In this document: one piece after another, positions 1 through 12,391 of the stretch
How the letters are laid out: the number at the start of each line of letters is the position of its first letter
How positions within the stretch are numbered: the first letter of the stretch is position 1
Source of the DNA: Carettochelys insculpta
Taxonomy: Eukaryota > Chordata > Testudines > Carettochelyidae
Reading direction: 5' to 3'
Length of the DNA stretch: 64,000 nucleotides
Assembly (NCBI RefSeq): GCF_033958435.1
Contig: NC_134158.1
Location: forward strand, 4,545,837-4,609,836
The notes under the pieces: model-generated
The model's database searches: none
Told to the model about the DNA's origin: nothing
What the model saw: only the letters and a program-made list of their open reading frames with translations
Program-made: the position numbers and the translations under genes

Positions 1-1944
1 TGTGAAATGGCGTCTATACAAGATGGCTTCCAAAATCATATACAGCTACTTTTTTATTTTTGGTCTCCGCCCCCCCGCCCCCAGGCTACCAGCAGGGATG
101 GAGAGTCCTCTCCAGCTGGCACCCTCCAACACGCCGCATGGCCTGGGCTAGTGTTTGGAGCAAGTGCACTGCCCAAAGGTGCCCGTCCCCCTCTGGGTCA
201 CCCCAGTCGGATGCAAAGGAAAGAGACGTCAGTACGTTTGGAACTGAGGTGACTGCAAGGAGATGCTGGAAAGCAGGTTGATGACTCCTCCCTGCTACCC
301 GCCTTAGGGGCTCCACTCCGCACTTGCTGGCTGAGTTTGCTCCCGTAGCCTTTGCCTCTCCCGATCCTGCCCACAAGGCAGTGGGGAAGGTTCTCACAGG
401 GGTGTCTGCCCCGGAGGGGGGTGGGGGGCGTAAGGAGTCAGGGCCCCTTGGACGCCAGTGACCAAATGGTGGTTCAGACGCCATCTGGATTAGCCCAATG
501 GAGGGACCCAAGTATCCCAGACCCTCATCTCCTGCAGAATGAGGGGGCAGAAGCTGCCTAGTCAACACATCCACCATCACATTCGGGTGGTCCACACTGC
601 CCGCCTGGTGCCTGTGGGCTGCTGGCGCTGCCGCTGCTGTGGGCTCACGGACGACCATGTGAGCAAGAAGAGATAACACACAGCAAATGGCAGGGAGGGT
701 CAGTCTGGCTTGATCATCCACACCACCACTCTCTCCCCTGTCGCTGAGCTTCCCCCCCACCCCGACCTGCAGCACCCCCCCCTGCCCACAGACCCCTAAC
801 TCCCTCTCCCCCAAGTAAGTTAAGGACTTACTGCTGCTGCAGCCTGGAAGAGCTGCCATCTCCTCCACCAGAGCTACGCGTACCTCAACTGCACACAGCA
901 AAGCAGCTCCTGCCATGCGTCAGGGCAGCCGTGGCTGTCTGCCGCAAAGCAGCTCCGGCCGCATGGTGAGACGCCAACAGCCCTGCAGCCGGGCACATCC
1001 TGTCACACTCTGCAGCTTCCCCTGCGCCCTCTGGCCCACTCCCAACATTTCCTTGGACCACAGCTCACCCCCTGCACCCTCCACCCCAGCCTGCTCCCAA
1101 CACCCACCCCACCTGGCTCCCCAAAACTCCTAGTCCCTACCACCCCCTGGGTACTGGTACCGCCTCCACTGGAGCCCCCAGCTAGCAAGTAGAATTTTAG
1201 TGAAAAGAGCAAAAATGCCCCATGGTGGACATAAAAGCTCAGCAGCTGAAAGGTGATTTTTCAGAACAAGCCAGGACCAGGGCACCTTTAATCCCTCTCC
1301 TGGTTTTGCTGGGGAGCAGCCCCATGGGAAGGGGTGGCAAAGGAGGCAGGTGCCCCAGGGCCCAGCATTTTGGTGGTGGCAGCTTACATTATAGTAGGGA
1401 AGGGAGCAATCTTTTCTTTTGTCTTTGAAGAAACACTGATAGTCCTTGTGCCTGATTACAGATTGCAGAACATAAAAACTCATCATCTTGCCATTAGATC
1501 TCTGGTCACTGCAGTGACCTTTGATATTCTCCAAACAGTTTTGTACTTTGGGGAACTAGAAAATTACAAAGCTATGAGGGTTTAAGGCTTTCGGTGGCAA
1601 AGGCTTTTGATGCCCAATATTGGGGTACTGGATGTGTCTGACCAATCCTTGTAATGTCAGAAGACTGAATTGTGTTCCTTAATATGGTGAGTGCTGTGCC
1701 AAGTTTTTTCAACCATTGCTGCTTGTAAGCAGTGGGGATGGTCCCACTATTAAGGAGAACTATTCTGGCTTCTACACTACTCTGATGAAATGGTCTAGTG
1801 AAAGGATATGAGTGTCTGCTCCAACTGCCTTTATCTCGCATTCTCCTTTACCAGAGTTGTGAGCCCAGTTCTTGAGGGGCCATTTGGGGATCTGGGGCAA
1901 ATAATTAAAAAAAAAAAAAAAAGTCTGTCAGGGATTGTGTTTGG
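1..1944. other. intergenic, no gene recognised
   Basis: The first 900 bases are GC-rich and hold a 276-codon open frame on the minus strand, but its composition is low in complexity and no family is recognisable. From about 1200 to 1850 the sequence looks like ordinary decayed intergenic DNA. A run of adenines at about 1906-1922 looks like the tail of an old retroposon. I see no splice sites, promoter or RNA gene that I would defend. Confidence 0.5.
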
Positions 1945-2010
1945 CCCTGAGGGCAGGGACTGGACAGTGACATCCTGAGGTCCCTTCTAGCTCTCTGAGA
2001 TGTGCAGCTC
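1945..2010 (+). repeat. CR1 LINE 3' end fragment
   Basis: The segment reads as the familiar 3' UTR end of sauropsid CR1 elements: GAGGGCAGGGACTGGAC, then a diverged 'CATCCTGAGGTCCCTTC' block and 'AGCTCT'. It is a short, old, 5'-truncated fragment with no coding part. Orientation is plus because the CR1 3' UTR reads forward. Confidence 0.6.
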
Positions 2011-2316
2011 CAGAGACTGTAGTCTAGGACCTTAAAAACTAACATCTCTTTCTGCAGAAGCGTTCGCGGATGAAAACCAGTGTGTCAGCTGCATGGAGTA
2101 GAAACAAAGACACTCAAGTGGGGAGGTTGTTGCACTGCGACACCCGGAGGACGTAAAAAAACCAACCGTGAAATCCTCTCTCACCCAATCTAGACGTCTG
2201 CTGCCACAGGATGGCGTGAGAGCCACAGGTGTAATTGGCTTCAAAGAAGGGCTCAGTAGCTCATTGAGGAGGATAGGAGCAGCAATGGCTATTAGCCAAG
2301 CTGGCCAGGACACCAC

Positions 2317-3030
2317 GGCTACGTCTACACGTGCACGCTACATCGAAATAGCTAATTTCGAAGTAGCGACATCGAAATAGCCTATTTCGATGAATAACGT
2401 CTACACGTCCTCCAGGGCCGGCAACGTCGATGTTCAACTTCGACGTTGCTCAGCCCAACATCGAAATAGGCGCAGCAAGGGAACGTCTACACGCCAAAGT
2501 AGCACACATCGAAATAAGGGAGCCAGGCACAGCTGCAGACAGGGTCACGGGGCGGACTCAACAGCAAGTTGCTCCCTTAAAGGGCCCCTCCCAGACACAC
2601 TTTCATTAAACAGTGCAAGATACACAGAGCCAACAACTAGTTGCAGACCCTGTATATGCAGCACGGACCCCCAGCTGCAGCAGCAGCAGCAGCCAGAAGC
2701 CCTGGGCTAAGGGCTGCTGCACACGGTGACCACAGAGCCCCGCAAGGGCTGGAGAGAGAGTATCTCTCAACCCCCCAGCTGATGGCCGCCATGGAGGACC
2801 CCGCTATTTCGATGTTGCGGGACGCAGATCGTCTACACTGTCCCTACTTCGACGTTGAACGTCGAAGTAGGGCGCTATTCCTATCCACTCATGGGGTTAG
2901 CGACTTCGACGTCTTGCCGCCTAACGTCGAAGTTAACTTCGAAATAGTGCCCGACGCGTGTAGACGTGACGGGCGCTATTTCGAAGTTACTGCCGCTACT
3001 TCGAAGTAGCGTGCACGTGTAGACGCAGCT
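2317..3030 (+). mobile_element. 714-bp TIR DNA transposon (copy 1)
   Basis: A non-autonomous DNA transposon with terminal inverted repeats. The left end reads GGCTACGTCTACACGTGCAC and the right end is its inverse apart from one or two bases. The flanks carry a 3-bp target duplication, CAC at 2314-2316 and 3031-3033. The subterminal regions are packed with short palindromes around TTCGAA and TATTTCGA, likely protein-binding sites. The inner part has a CAG run and a short open frame but no transposase. Near-identical copies lie at 32654-33363 and, reversed, at 54019-54728. The 3-bp duplication fits PIF/Harbinger-type elements, but superfamily is not proven. Confidence 0.8.
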
Positions 3031-3712
3031 CACCTCTTGCTCTGGCTGTCCCTAAACCCCCACCAGCCAGAAGCTTGGACTGCAGGGAACGGGTAGCAGG
3101 AAGTTGCCCCTGTTCTCTTCATTCCCTGTGACCCCGGGTGGCTGTTTGAATGAGAGCTGAGGTCAGTTTCTGGCTCAGCACCAGGCTTCCTGTGTGACTG
3201 TGGCACCGCTCTCACTTCACTGTGCTGCTGTTCAGATTCTTTCAATATGAAGCAGCTGAACAAGGGCGAGTGCAGAATCCCGCACTTCCCTGGGGTTCCT
3301 CCAGCCCAGCACCACTGGCTGGGGACCGCCTGGCGAAGGGAGAGGGCTGCAGAAAAGGCCCTGGGGATCACAACGGCTGAGAGCTGCATGTGCAGCAAGA
3401 AGGCTCAGGGCGTGTGGGATGACGCTGGGCGGGGCACTGCCAGCAGAGCCAGGGAAGGGATTATTTCTTCATTCCGCACCAGCCAGGGCACAGCTGGAGC
3501 TCTGCATCCGGTCACCCTAGTGCTCAAATTCACAGCGCGAGAATATCTGCATCTGATTGTCAGACACACCCAGCAAGTGGCACTAACCCTCACCCCTCGT
3601 TTAACAAGTGCTTCACTTACCAGTACTCACTAACACGAGGGGGACACACTTACCACTGTTCACTGTGCGAGTGGACTTCCCCACCCATACGAGCCAGCCC
3701 CCGGGGCCCTGG
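3031..3712. other. intergenic, no gene recognised
   Basis: Mixed-composition sequence between the transposon and an LTR-like block. Open frames of up to 128 codons exist on both strands but resemble no family I know and have no splice or start context. I see nothing else of note. Confidence 0.4.
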
Positions 3713-5180
3713 TGTCAGGGCTTTTTCATCCCTCAGGCATAATCGTCCCTGTGGTCCAGGGGAAACAAGCCTTGGCCCTTTAATATCATTACGGGGCAGG
3801 TAGACTCTAAAAGGTACATAGGCTGCCAGTTAGCAGCCCCCTGTAACGGTCACTCTGTGTCAGTTGGTTTTACCGGTAACCTGAACTCACAAACATTTCA
3901 AAAACCATAGATTTGAAATCCAGGCTCCTCATTGGATACAGGTGAGGCAGCTTCGAGAGGAGGACCTGTTTGAAAGCAGGACCTTCAGAACGTCTGTATG
4001 TAAATAGACTCATGAATAATGTATGAGATCAGGGAATATAAGGCAGCGCCGCAGGGCGTTCGGGGCCCTTGGTGCAGAGCTGCCTCTGAGGCGAAGACTT
4101 TTTGAAGATCCCCTGAAGCAATTCCTTGTCCGCCCAGCTGAGGCACGAGCTGAATCACTCACTGAAAGAGCAAAGGCGGCAGCTCTGAGGTAAATTGGGC
4201 GGGAGACGAACTGGCCTCACCCTTAGGGTGAGGTACTGCGCTCTCGCCCCTTAGCACCCAGAGCCTGTCATCACTGCGGCACCCCCGACCTCGCCGCCGA
4301 CAAGCAGCTCAAAGGCGGCTTTGGTGGGTGTCGAACTGGCTTCTCCCTGAGGGTGGAGAACTGCGCACACATCAGTTGAAGCCTCGAGCCTGCCACCTTC
4401 GCAGCACCTACGCTCTCGCTGCTCGTCGCTTTGATTCTTCTTCACCGGACGTGACCAACGCGCTCGACTAGCCTACGGGACTGGACCCTTACGCCTGATT
4501 GGACACGTAAAACCCCCTCTACGCCCCAAGACACTAACTCTAAACCCTAATTCTCCATCAAGTAATTCGGGCTGTGTAGGGGAACTTAACAGACTGTGGC
4601 TTAGGTTGCAGTTCTACTGGATTAATTAAGAGCCATAACCCGGAGCTGAATTAATTTGCTCCGAGCTGCGCAGTTGGTTAATAAGCCCATAGTTAAGGCT
4701 TTGTTAGTTAACTGTTATTGTTAAGATTTCTTTTTTTCCTCCTAACCTTCCCTCTTTCTCTCTCCCATCCCCACTGGGAAATCCGTCATATATTATCTCA
4801 GTTGGGAGGAAACCTTGATAGGCTGGACCTCAAGGTTTCCAATAGGGTGGCTCATCGAGCCGTCCAGAGCAAATAGGGGTAAAAAAAAACTACTTTAGCT
4901 TCCCTAGCTCGGAGAAAAACTCACTTCAAACCTCATTCAGTCTCTTTACCGTTTTGTTTGATAAGAGAAGTCTCTCATACACTCCTCCCATGGAATTCTT
5001 GTTAATAATTAGCGTAAGTGTTTAGATCATGTATTTTTATACGTTAGTTGTTCATGAATAGTGATACAAGTTTAGTTCATGTGCAGTGTTGGTTCGTTTA
5101 TGTTTTGGTTAATAAATACAGACATTACATAGTTTATTTTTCCTCTCCTTGTCTCACCCTTGCCTTTAACGAGGGAGCCA
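3713..5180 (+). repeat. possible ERV solo LTR
   Basis: The block begins TGTCAGGGC and has the layout of a retroviral LTR read on the plus strand: a TATA-like GAATATAAGGCAGC at about 4033, a GC-rich stretch that could be R-U5, and an AATAAATA signal near 5111 in an AT-rich end. No gag, pol or env frame adjoins it, so it would be a solo LTR. The borders are not confirmed by a target duplication, and two unrelated repeats side by side remain possible. Confidence 0.35.
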
Positions 5181-6712
5181 GCTCCTGACCTACCGGGAAT
5201 TAGCTTCTTCCCAGCCTCTCCCCTCTCGTACAACACTGGTCTCTAGGCCCCCTGCCGGAGGTGGGTGGGATTGGCCTGCTGAGGAGCGGAGCGGCCTTTG
5301 TCTGTCGGCGCGCTTCTGCCGTCTCTTCTTTGCCCTCGTCTGAGGCCCCGTGGGGATCCGAACAGGACGCTGGTGCGGGGTCAGCGGGGGGTCCATTGCC
5401 CGTGATTCTGCCCACACTGACATCTGGCTGGGATGAGGGGAGACCCACAGCCCTGCAGTTGGAGCTGAGCCAGCTGCAAGGTCCCTGACTGGGGCTGGGG
5501 AGCCCCACAGCCCGGGGCTGGAGCTGATTGCTTGGGCGAAAACTCACTGGTTCCTGGCAGGAGCTGCTGTTCGGGCCCCGGCCTGGGGAGCAGTGGAGTG
5601 GGTGGGCCTGCGTCCCCCTCCCCCACCCTGAGAGAAGTAGCCCCTCTCCTCTCCCAGCCCACACTGCTTCGGTTGTGTGTCTGTTACCGCACCTGTGCCA
5701 GGGCAAACCACCGGTGCACTGGCTGTTCTGCTCAGCCCTGCTAAAAGGCAGCTGGGCCTTGCTGACTGCTCAGGGCCAGGGCTCCTACGCTGTGTTGCTC
5801 GGTTTAGGGGACTCCCCCAGGCAGCGACCACGACAGCACATCTGCACGTCAGCCGACATTGACAACAGTGAGTGTTGTCAAAGCAAAGAGAGGAACGAAC
5901 AGAGCAATGATCACGGCCGCTGCCCTGCCCGGGGCGCAAAGGCGACGACCAACACTGCACAGGCAAAGGCGGAGGAACCAGCAACGTTTGCTCATCTCAT
6001 TTTACAGGAAGTTTTGCATCGTTTCACTTGCCCAGGTGCCTTTTTAATTCCATCTGTTCCCATGGGGATCCGCTCTAGAGTCTCTGAGGGAATGTCTGTC
6101 TGTCTGTCGCACTCTGGGCTTGTCCATTGGTCGAGAACTCCTAAATGGTAAGAACCAGGACCACCCACTTTGTCTGCAGCTTTCTCTTCTTGTAACTCAG
6201 AGCCAGGCTGGGGTGTGGGTGTGCCAGGGATTGGATGGGCTGCACCGGGATGGCTTCTCAGGGGCCACACAGAAAAGAGACGACCACCACATGAGAAAGG
6301 GGTTGGCTGGGGATACCCCCTCTCCCCCACCCAGGACTATCCCAGCCGTGAGCATCCCACCCCCAGGTGCCCTTGGGAACAGCTGCAGCTGCCTCCCCCC
6401 TAAGTTCATACAGGGACACAGCTGGCTGTTCCCCTCCATCAGGGAGTGAGGAGAAAGTGCACATTTGCTGCATTCCTCTCCGGCTGGGCAGTGCAGAGGA
6501 CCGATGACCCCGGCCCTGCCCCAGGCGAGGGACATACGCCGCTCCCCTGGGTGTACCTGCTGGAGCTGCAGCAGCCAAGCAGAAGTGCTTCTCACCTGGG
6601 CCCAAAGCTGCTGCGGTGAAAGGGGGTAGGACAATGGTCTCTCCCCAGAGTCCCCATGCACTGACCCCTCCTCTCCAGACACACCCGAGAGCAACAACTC
6701 AAGTGAAGCATT
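5181..6712. other. GC-rich intergenic stretch, no gene recognised
   Basis: GC-rich sequence with overlapping open frames on all strands up to about 207 codons, which is typical of GC-rich non-coding DNA. No protein family, exon boundary or RNA gene is recognisable. It lies just beyond the 3' end of the zinc-finger gene. Confidence 0.4.
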
Positions 6713-6717
6713 TTCAC

Positions 6718-6723
6718 TTTATT
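6718..6723 (-). terminator. poly(A) signal of the zinc-finger gene
   Basis: AATAAA on the minus strand (TTTATT on plus), followed on the transcript side by an AT-rich region. It lies about 1.3 kb beyond the stop codon of the KRAB zinc-finger frame and downstream of the decayed finger array, so it would end a long 3' UTR made largely of former finger coding sequence. Confidence 0.5.
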
Positions 6724-6899
6724 TAATTAAAAAAAAAAAAGACACCAAAAATTAATCAAGTTCAGGTCCTGAACAAACTCCAGTGTGTCAAGGTCTTTTA
6801 TAAAGGAGCAGGGGTTAATGTAGGGAACAACTCGACTTTATTTTAGTTACTTGAATGGCTCCGTAACACCACACCCTTGAGGAATGAGAAGCCGTGTGG

Positions 6900-8028
6900 T
6901 AGTTCATGGGGTTCTCACTGACTTTTTGCCCAGTGGCCCAGCTTCAAAAATAGCAACAAAGAGAGAGTTACCGGATTTCCCTCCTGTGTGAATTCTCTGA
7001 CGATCAATAATGTCCGAGCAGCCACTAGAGGTTACCCACGTCAGTGCAGTCCTTGGGTTATTCTCTTGTGTGAACTCTCTGACGAATGACAATGTGCAAA
7101 TGTTCCCGCACAGACAAAACAGCTGAAAGGTTCCTCTGATCTGTAAGATTTTAGTGCTGACAAAAGCTTTTCCCACAGTCAGATCAGCTGAAAGGTTTCT
7201 CTCCAGTGTGGGTTCTCTGATGACGAATAAGCCTGGAGCCCTGAGAACAGCTTTTCCCACAGGTGGAGCAGGTGAAGGGTTTCTCTCCTGTGTGGGTTCT
7301 CTGATGTACAACAAGGAGGGAACTCCAACTGAAGCTTTTCTGGCAGTAAGAGCAGTCAAAGGGTCTCTCTCCTGTGTGGCTTCTCCTTTGTAAATCAAGG
7401 CTTGACCTCTGTATGAACCTTTTCCCACAGTCAGAGCAGTGGAAGGGTGTCTCTCCAGTATGGGTTATCTGATGATAAGTAAGACTTAAGCGCTGACAAA
7501 AGCTTTTCCCACAGTCAGAGCAGTGGAAGGGTTTCTCTCTTGTGTGGATTCTCCGATGAGTAAAAAGGCATGACCTCTGTCTGAACCTTTTCCCACAGTC
7601 AGAGCAGCTATAAGGTCTCTCTCCTGTGTGCATTCTGCAGTGACTTTTAAGACCTGAGGAGCATGAGAAGCTTTTCCCACAGTCAGAGCATTGGAAGGGT
7701 TTCTCTCCTGTGTGGATTCTCTGATGAGCAACAAGCTGTGATCTGCATCTGTACTTTTTCTCACAGTCAGGGCAGTTATAAGGTTTCTCTCCTGTGTGGA
7801 TTCTGCAATGACTTTTAAGGCTTGAGTGCCACAAGAAGCTTTTGCCACAGTCAGAGCAGTGGAAGGGTTTGTCCCCGGTGTGGGTTTTCTGACGATTAAC
7901 AGCATATGAGCGTTGACTGAAGCTTTTCCCGCAATCAGAGCAGAGAAAGGGTTTTTCCCAGGTATAGATTCTCATGATGATGATCAAGGCCAGAAACGTC
8001 ACTAAACCTTCTCCTGGACTCAAAGCAG
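6900..8028 (-). pseudogene. decayed C2H2 finger tail of the zinc-finger gene
   Basis: Minus-strand continuation of the finger array beyond the stop of the upstream exon. From about 7184 to 7970 an open frame still holds nine C2H2 units with HTGEKPF linkers, several with a lost ligand (for example a final His changed to Arg or Gln). The unit just upstream, at about 7950-8035, carries two single-base shifts and a Cys-to-Ser change, so this frame is not joined to the KRAB part. Beyond 7184 a Cys codon becomes a stop (TGA) and about three further units are badly degraded. The region is probably transcribed as 3' UTR. A genomic error at 8029-8035 is the alternative. Confidence 0.75.
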
Positions 8029-9351
<1,323 letters not shown>

Positions 9352-9401
9352 CTAGGAGGACATGGAAATCGGTTTCGGAGTCTCTTTAGCTCACTGCTCA
9401 C

Positions 9402-9515
9402 CTGTGTGGGGGTCGCTGATGATCTCCCCTTTCCCAGCGCCCTGGAGATCTGGGACCCCCAGCGCCTCCCCTCGCTCCACCCAGGAGATCACATCAGCTT
9501 TGGGAACTGGAAATC
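9402..9515 (-). CDS. KRAB zinc-finger gene, B-box-like exon
   Basis: A 114-bp exon on the minus strand between a CCCCAAGCAG acceptor and a GTGAGC donor, phase 1 at both ends. It encodes residues 64-102, beginning FPVPKADVISWVERGE and followed by PDLQ. This is the KRAB B-type module found after the A box in sauropsid and mammalian KRAB proteins; it supports the repression function of the A box. Its phase joins perfectly to the exons on both sides, which is strong evidence that the gene model is real. Confidence 0.88.
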
Positions 9516-9861
9516 CTGCTTGGGGAGCAATTAACCAAGTGCTGATCTTGTTCAGGAAGGTCCAGGCCATTACTTCTTCCAGTCCCAGGATCTGAGCCGC
9601 CCACCCAGAGAGGCTCCTTCCCCACCTGGCACAGGCCGGGCTCTGGATGGTACAAGATCCCATGTCACACTCACCTGGGGTACAGGTGGCTCACCCCTGC
9701 CTCGGGAATGGCCCAGCTCATTCCTGGGGGAGCCAAGTGCTCTGCTGCCCTCTCTAGGGTACAACTCAGCCTCCCTCTTGACCTGTTCCAACCCCCCCAT
9801 CCCAGGGCAGGACAGGACCACTCAGCTCAAACAAGACACTCGATTTGGTGTTGTTTTTGTG

Positions 9862-12075
9862 GATAAAACTAACACAGCTACGCCCAATGCCTGGCACCAG
9901 GCAGGCACTGAACTTAGCCACGTGGAGTGGGAATCCACCATACCCATGAAAAAACCTGCACAGATACAGACACCATCTTCCTCGCCAAGTGCAAATGGAT
10001 GGACGTCCCATCCAACGGACTGAAGGTGAAACACTCACTGCAACCGACACACTGCAGGGACTGTGTCGAGAGATTGGTCACACACTCCCACAGACCTGAG
10101 GAACCACCTGTTCAGCTTCCTGTGCAGCAAACAGGGAAACATCACAAGGAGCTCTCAAGTCCGGAGCTTCTCCTTAAAAACAGCCTCCCACACAAACGTC
10201 CACGTGGCTGGACTTTACTGAAAGCAGACAGGAGAGTTACAACGCCCACTGCTCTTCTCCACAGGACTGTAAACTCTCTCACCTCCGACTTGCCGCATGG
10301 GGCCACAGTAGTGGTACCCGTAACTCACCCGGCCATATTGTCAATCTATCCAACCACACACACAGCCTGGCAGAGGAGTCTGTCCTACCTCAGGGACTCT
10401 CTTTGTGCCCCACCACCCCCACAAACATGACACAGTTCTGTGGGGATCTGGAACCCTGCCCCAGTTTTGCCAGGAATACTTTCAACAAGACTCTGAACAG
10501 CCCTACAGGCACCGTCACACCTAGAGTAGAAGAAGAAGAATTCTGCATGGAATCCTTCCTGGCAATCAAAACGAGAGACTGGGTCTATACCTAGAGCGCT
10601 TCCGCTTCTGTGCACAGGCAGAAATTGTGGCAAAGTGACATCGCTTGTCCCAGGACCTCAGCCTTGCCGAATGCAGTGTTACCCACAGCCTCAGAAACAG
10701 CTCTGGCGTTGTCATCCAAGAGGCTGGCAAAGGAGCTGCTGTTGTCATCATGAATAGGTCAGACCATGAAAAGGAGACCCCCAGGCAGCTCTCCAATACC
10801 ACCTTCTACAGGCTACTGTCCTCTGATCCCACTGAGCAGCACACACAGAAACTGCACCGTCTGCTCAAGACACTCCTGACAAAAGCGCAGGAACACATCT
10901 GCACAGACACATCCCTAGACCCCCAAGACTCATAAATCTAGACATTCTGGAGGTACCATCAGCTCAGGCATTGGCACACTCATTGCAGCCTTGTCCAGCT
11001 ATGGGGACTCTCGACTCAAGCCGTATGTTACCAGCACTCCGAGCTATCTCTGAAACACCACTGACTTCCTCAGGAAACTGCTATGCACTGGTGATCTTCC
11101 TGAAACCACCATGCTGGCCTCCATGGATGTCGCGATCCCTAATACAAAAAAACCCACGTGAAGATGGACTTCAAGCCGTTTGGAACAGTATCCCTGATGA
11201 TGCCACAGCACAAGTGGTGGTGGAGCTTTGTGACTTTGTCCTCACCCACAAGTACTTCAGATTTGAGGACAATTTATACCTTCAAATCAGTGGCACTGCA
11301 ATGGGCACCCGCATGGCCCCACACTGTGCCAACATGTTTATGGCTGACCTGGAACAACTTCCTCAGCTCTCCACCCCTGGCGTCCCTCCTCCACTTGAGC
11401 TACACTGATGACATCATCACCATCATCATCTGGACCCACGCGAAAGAGGCTCTTGAAGAGTTCACAGTGATTTCAACAGTTTCCACACCACCATCAACCT
11501 CAGCCTGGAACCGTCCACACAAGAGATCCACTTCCTGGACACTCCTGCGCACATAAGTGATGGTCAGATAAACACAACCCTATACGAGAAACCCAAGGAC
11601 CGCTGTGCTACCTCCATGCCTCCAGCTCCCATCCAGGGCACAGCACACGATCCATTGTTTACAGCCAAGCACTAAAGGTACAACCACGTTTGCTCCAATC
11701 CCTCAGACAGAGACAAACACCTTCAAGACCTTTACCAGGCTCTCCCGAAACTACAATACACACCTAAGGAAGTGAAGAAACAGATTGACAGAGCCAGACA
11801 TGTACCCAGAAGCCACCTGCTACAAGACAGGCCCAGCAAAGAAAACAACAGAACACCACTGGCCATCAGCTACAGCCCCCAACTAAAGGCTCTCTCGTGC
11901 AACATCCATGACCTACAACCCATCCTGGACAATGATCCCTCACTCTCAAAGACCTTGGGAGGCAGGGCTGTTCTTGCCTGCGGCCAGCCTGCCAACCTTA
12001 AACAAATTCTCACCTGCAAGTATAGACCACAACACTGTAAATCACAAACCAAACCTTTCGACAAACCTCAGTGCC
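9862..12075 (+). mobile_element. Penelope-like element, long relic in the zinc-finger intron
   Basis: Plus-strand relic, antisense to the zinc-finger gene and lying between its KRAB A and B exons. It begins with the CTAACACAGCTAC terminal motif of these elements. About 10970-11550 encodes reverse-transcriptase blocks typical of Neptune/Penelope enzymes: a stretch around FLRKLLCTGDLPET, 'YLQISGTAMGTRMAPHCANM' and a YTDDI catalytic motif (usual form YIDDI). Further on come linker-region blocks such as 'SYSPQLKALSCNIHDLQPIL'. The GIY-YIG endonuclease is missing, so it breaks off early. Several frameshifts and stops show it is dead. Confidence 0.8.
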
Positions 12076-12188
12076 AACTCCACCCACCAATGACACCACC
12101 ACACGTGTCCCCTGACACTGGGGACAGGGAGGGACCCTGAACCAAAGCCAACCCAGCCTGTGACACCCCCGGGGACAGGACTCCTCAC

Positions 12189-12391
12189 CCAGCCAGTGCA
12201 CGGTCTGGTAATTCTCCTGCATCACCTCCCTGTAGAGGGCTCTCTGCCCCGGGGCCAGCAGCCCCCATTCCTCCTGGGAGAAACACACAGACACATCCTC
12301 CAAGGTCACCGGCTCCGCCACCACCGCCATCTCCTTGCTCTGTCTCTGCAGGTCCGGGGCTGCTCTGGAGCCAGACATGGGGGCTCTGCAC
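12189..12391 (-). CDS. KRAB zinc-finger gene, KRAB A-box exon with start codon
   Basis: Exon on the minus strand between a pyrimidine-rich acceptor ending CCTACCAG and a GTGAGG donor at 12188. ATG at 12378-12376 starts a frame whose residues 24-64 form the KRAB A box: [18 protein letters not shown], then [12 protein letters not shown]. The conserved DV, EEW and MLE-like positions (here VMQ) are present, so TRIM28 binding is plausible. The exon ends in phase 1 and joins the B-box exon 2.7 kb downstream. A second ATG (residue 17, MAVVAEP) is the other possible start. Upstream untranslated exon(s) probably lie in the CpG island but were not resolved. Confidence 0.88.

Noticed and set aside
86..916. 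276-codon open frame on the minus strand
   Set aside because: Low-complexity, GC-rich composition, no recognisable domain, no splice or promoter context; comparable frames exist on the other strand.
2390..3009. Short open frames shared by the three TIR elements
   Set aside because: They overlap structural repeats and a CAG run and encode nothing like a transposase; they are kept only because the copies are young.
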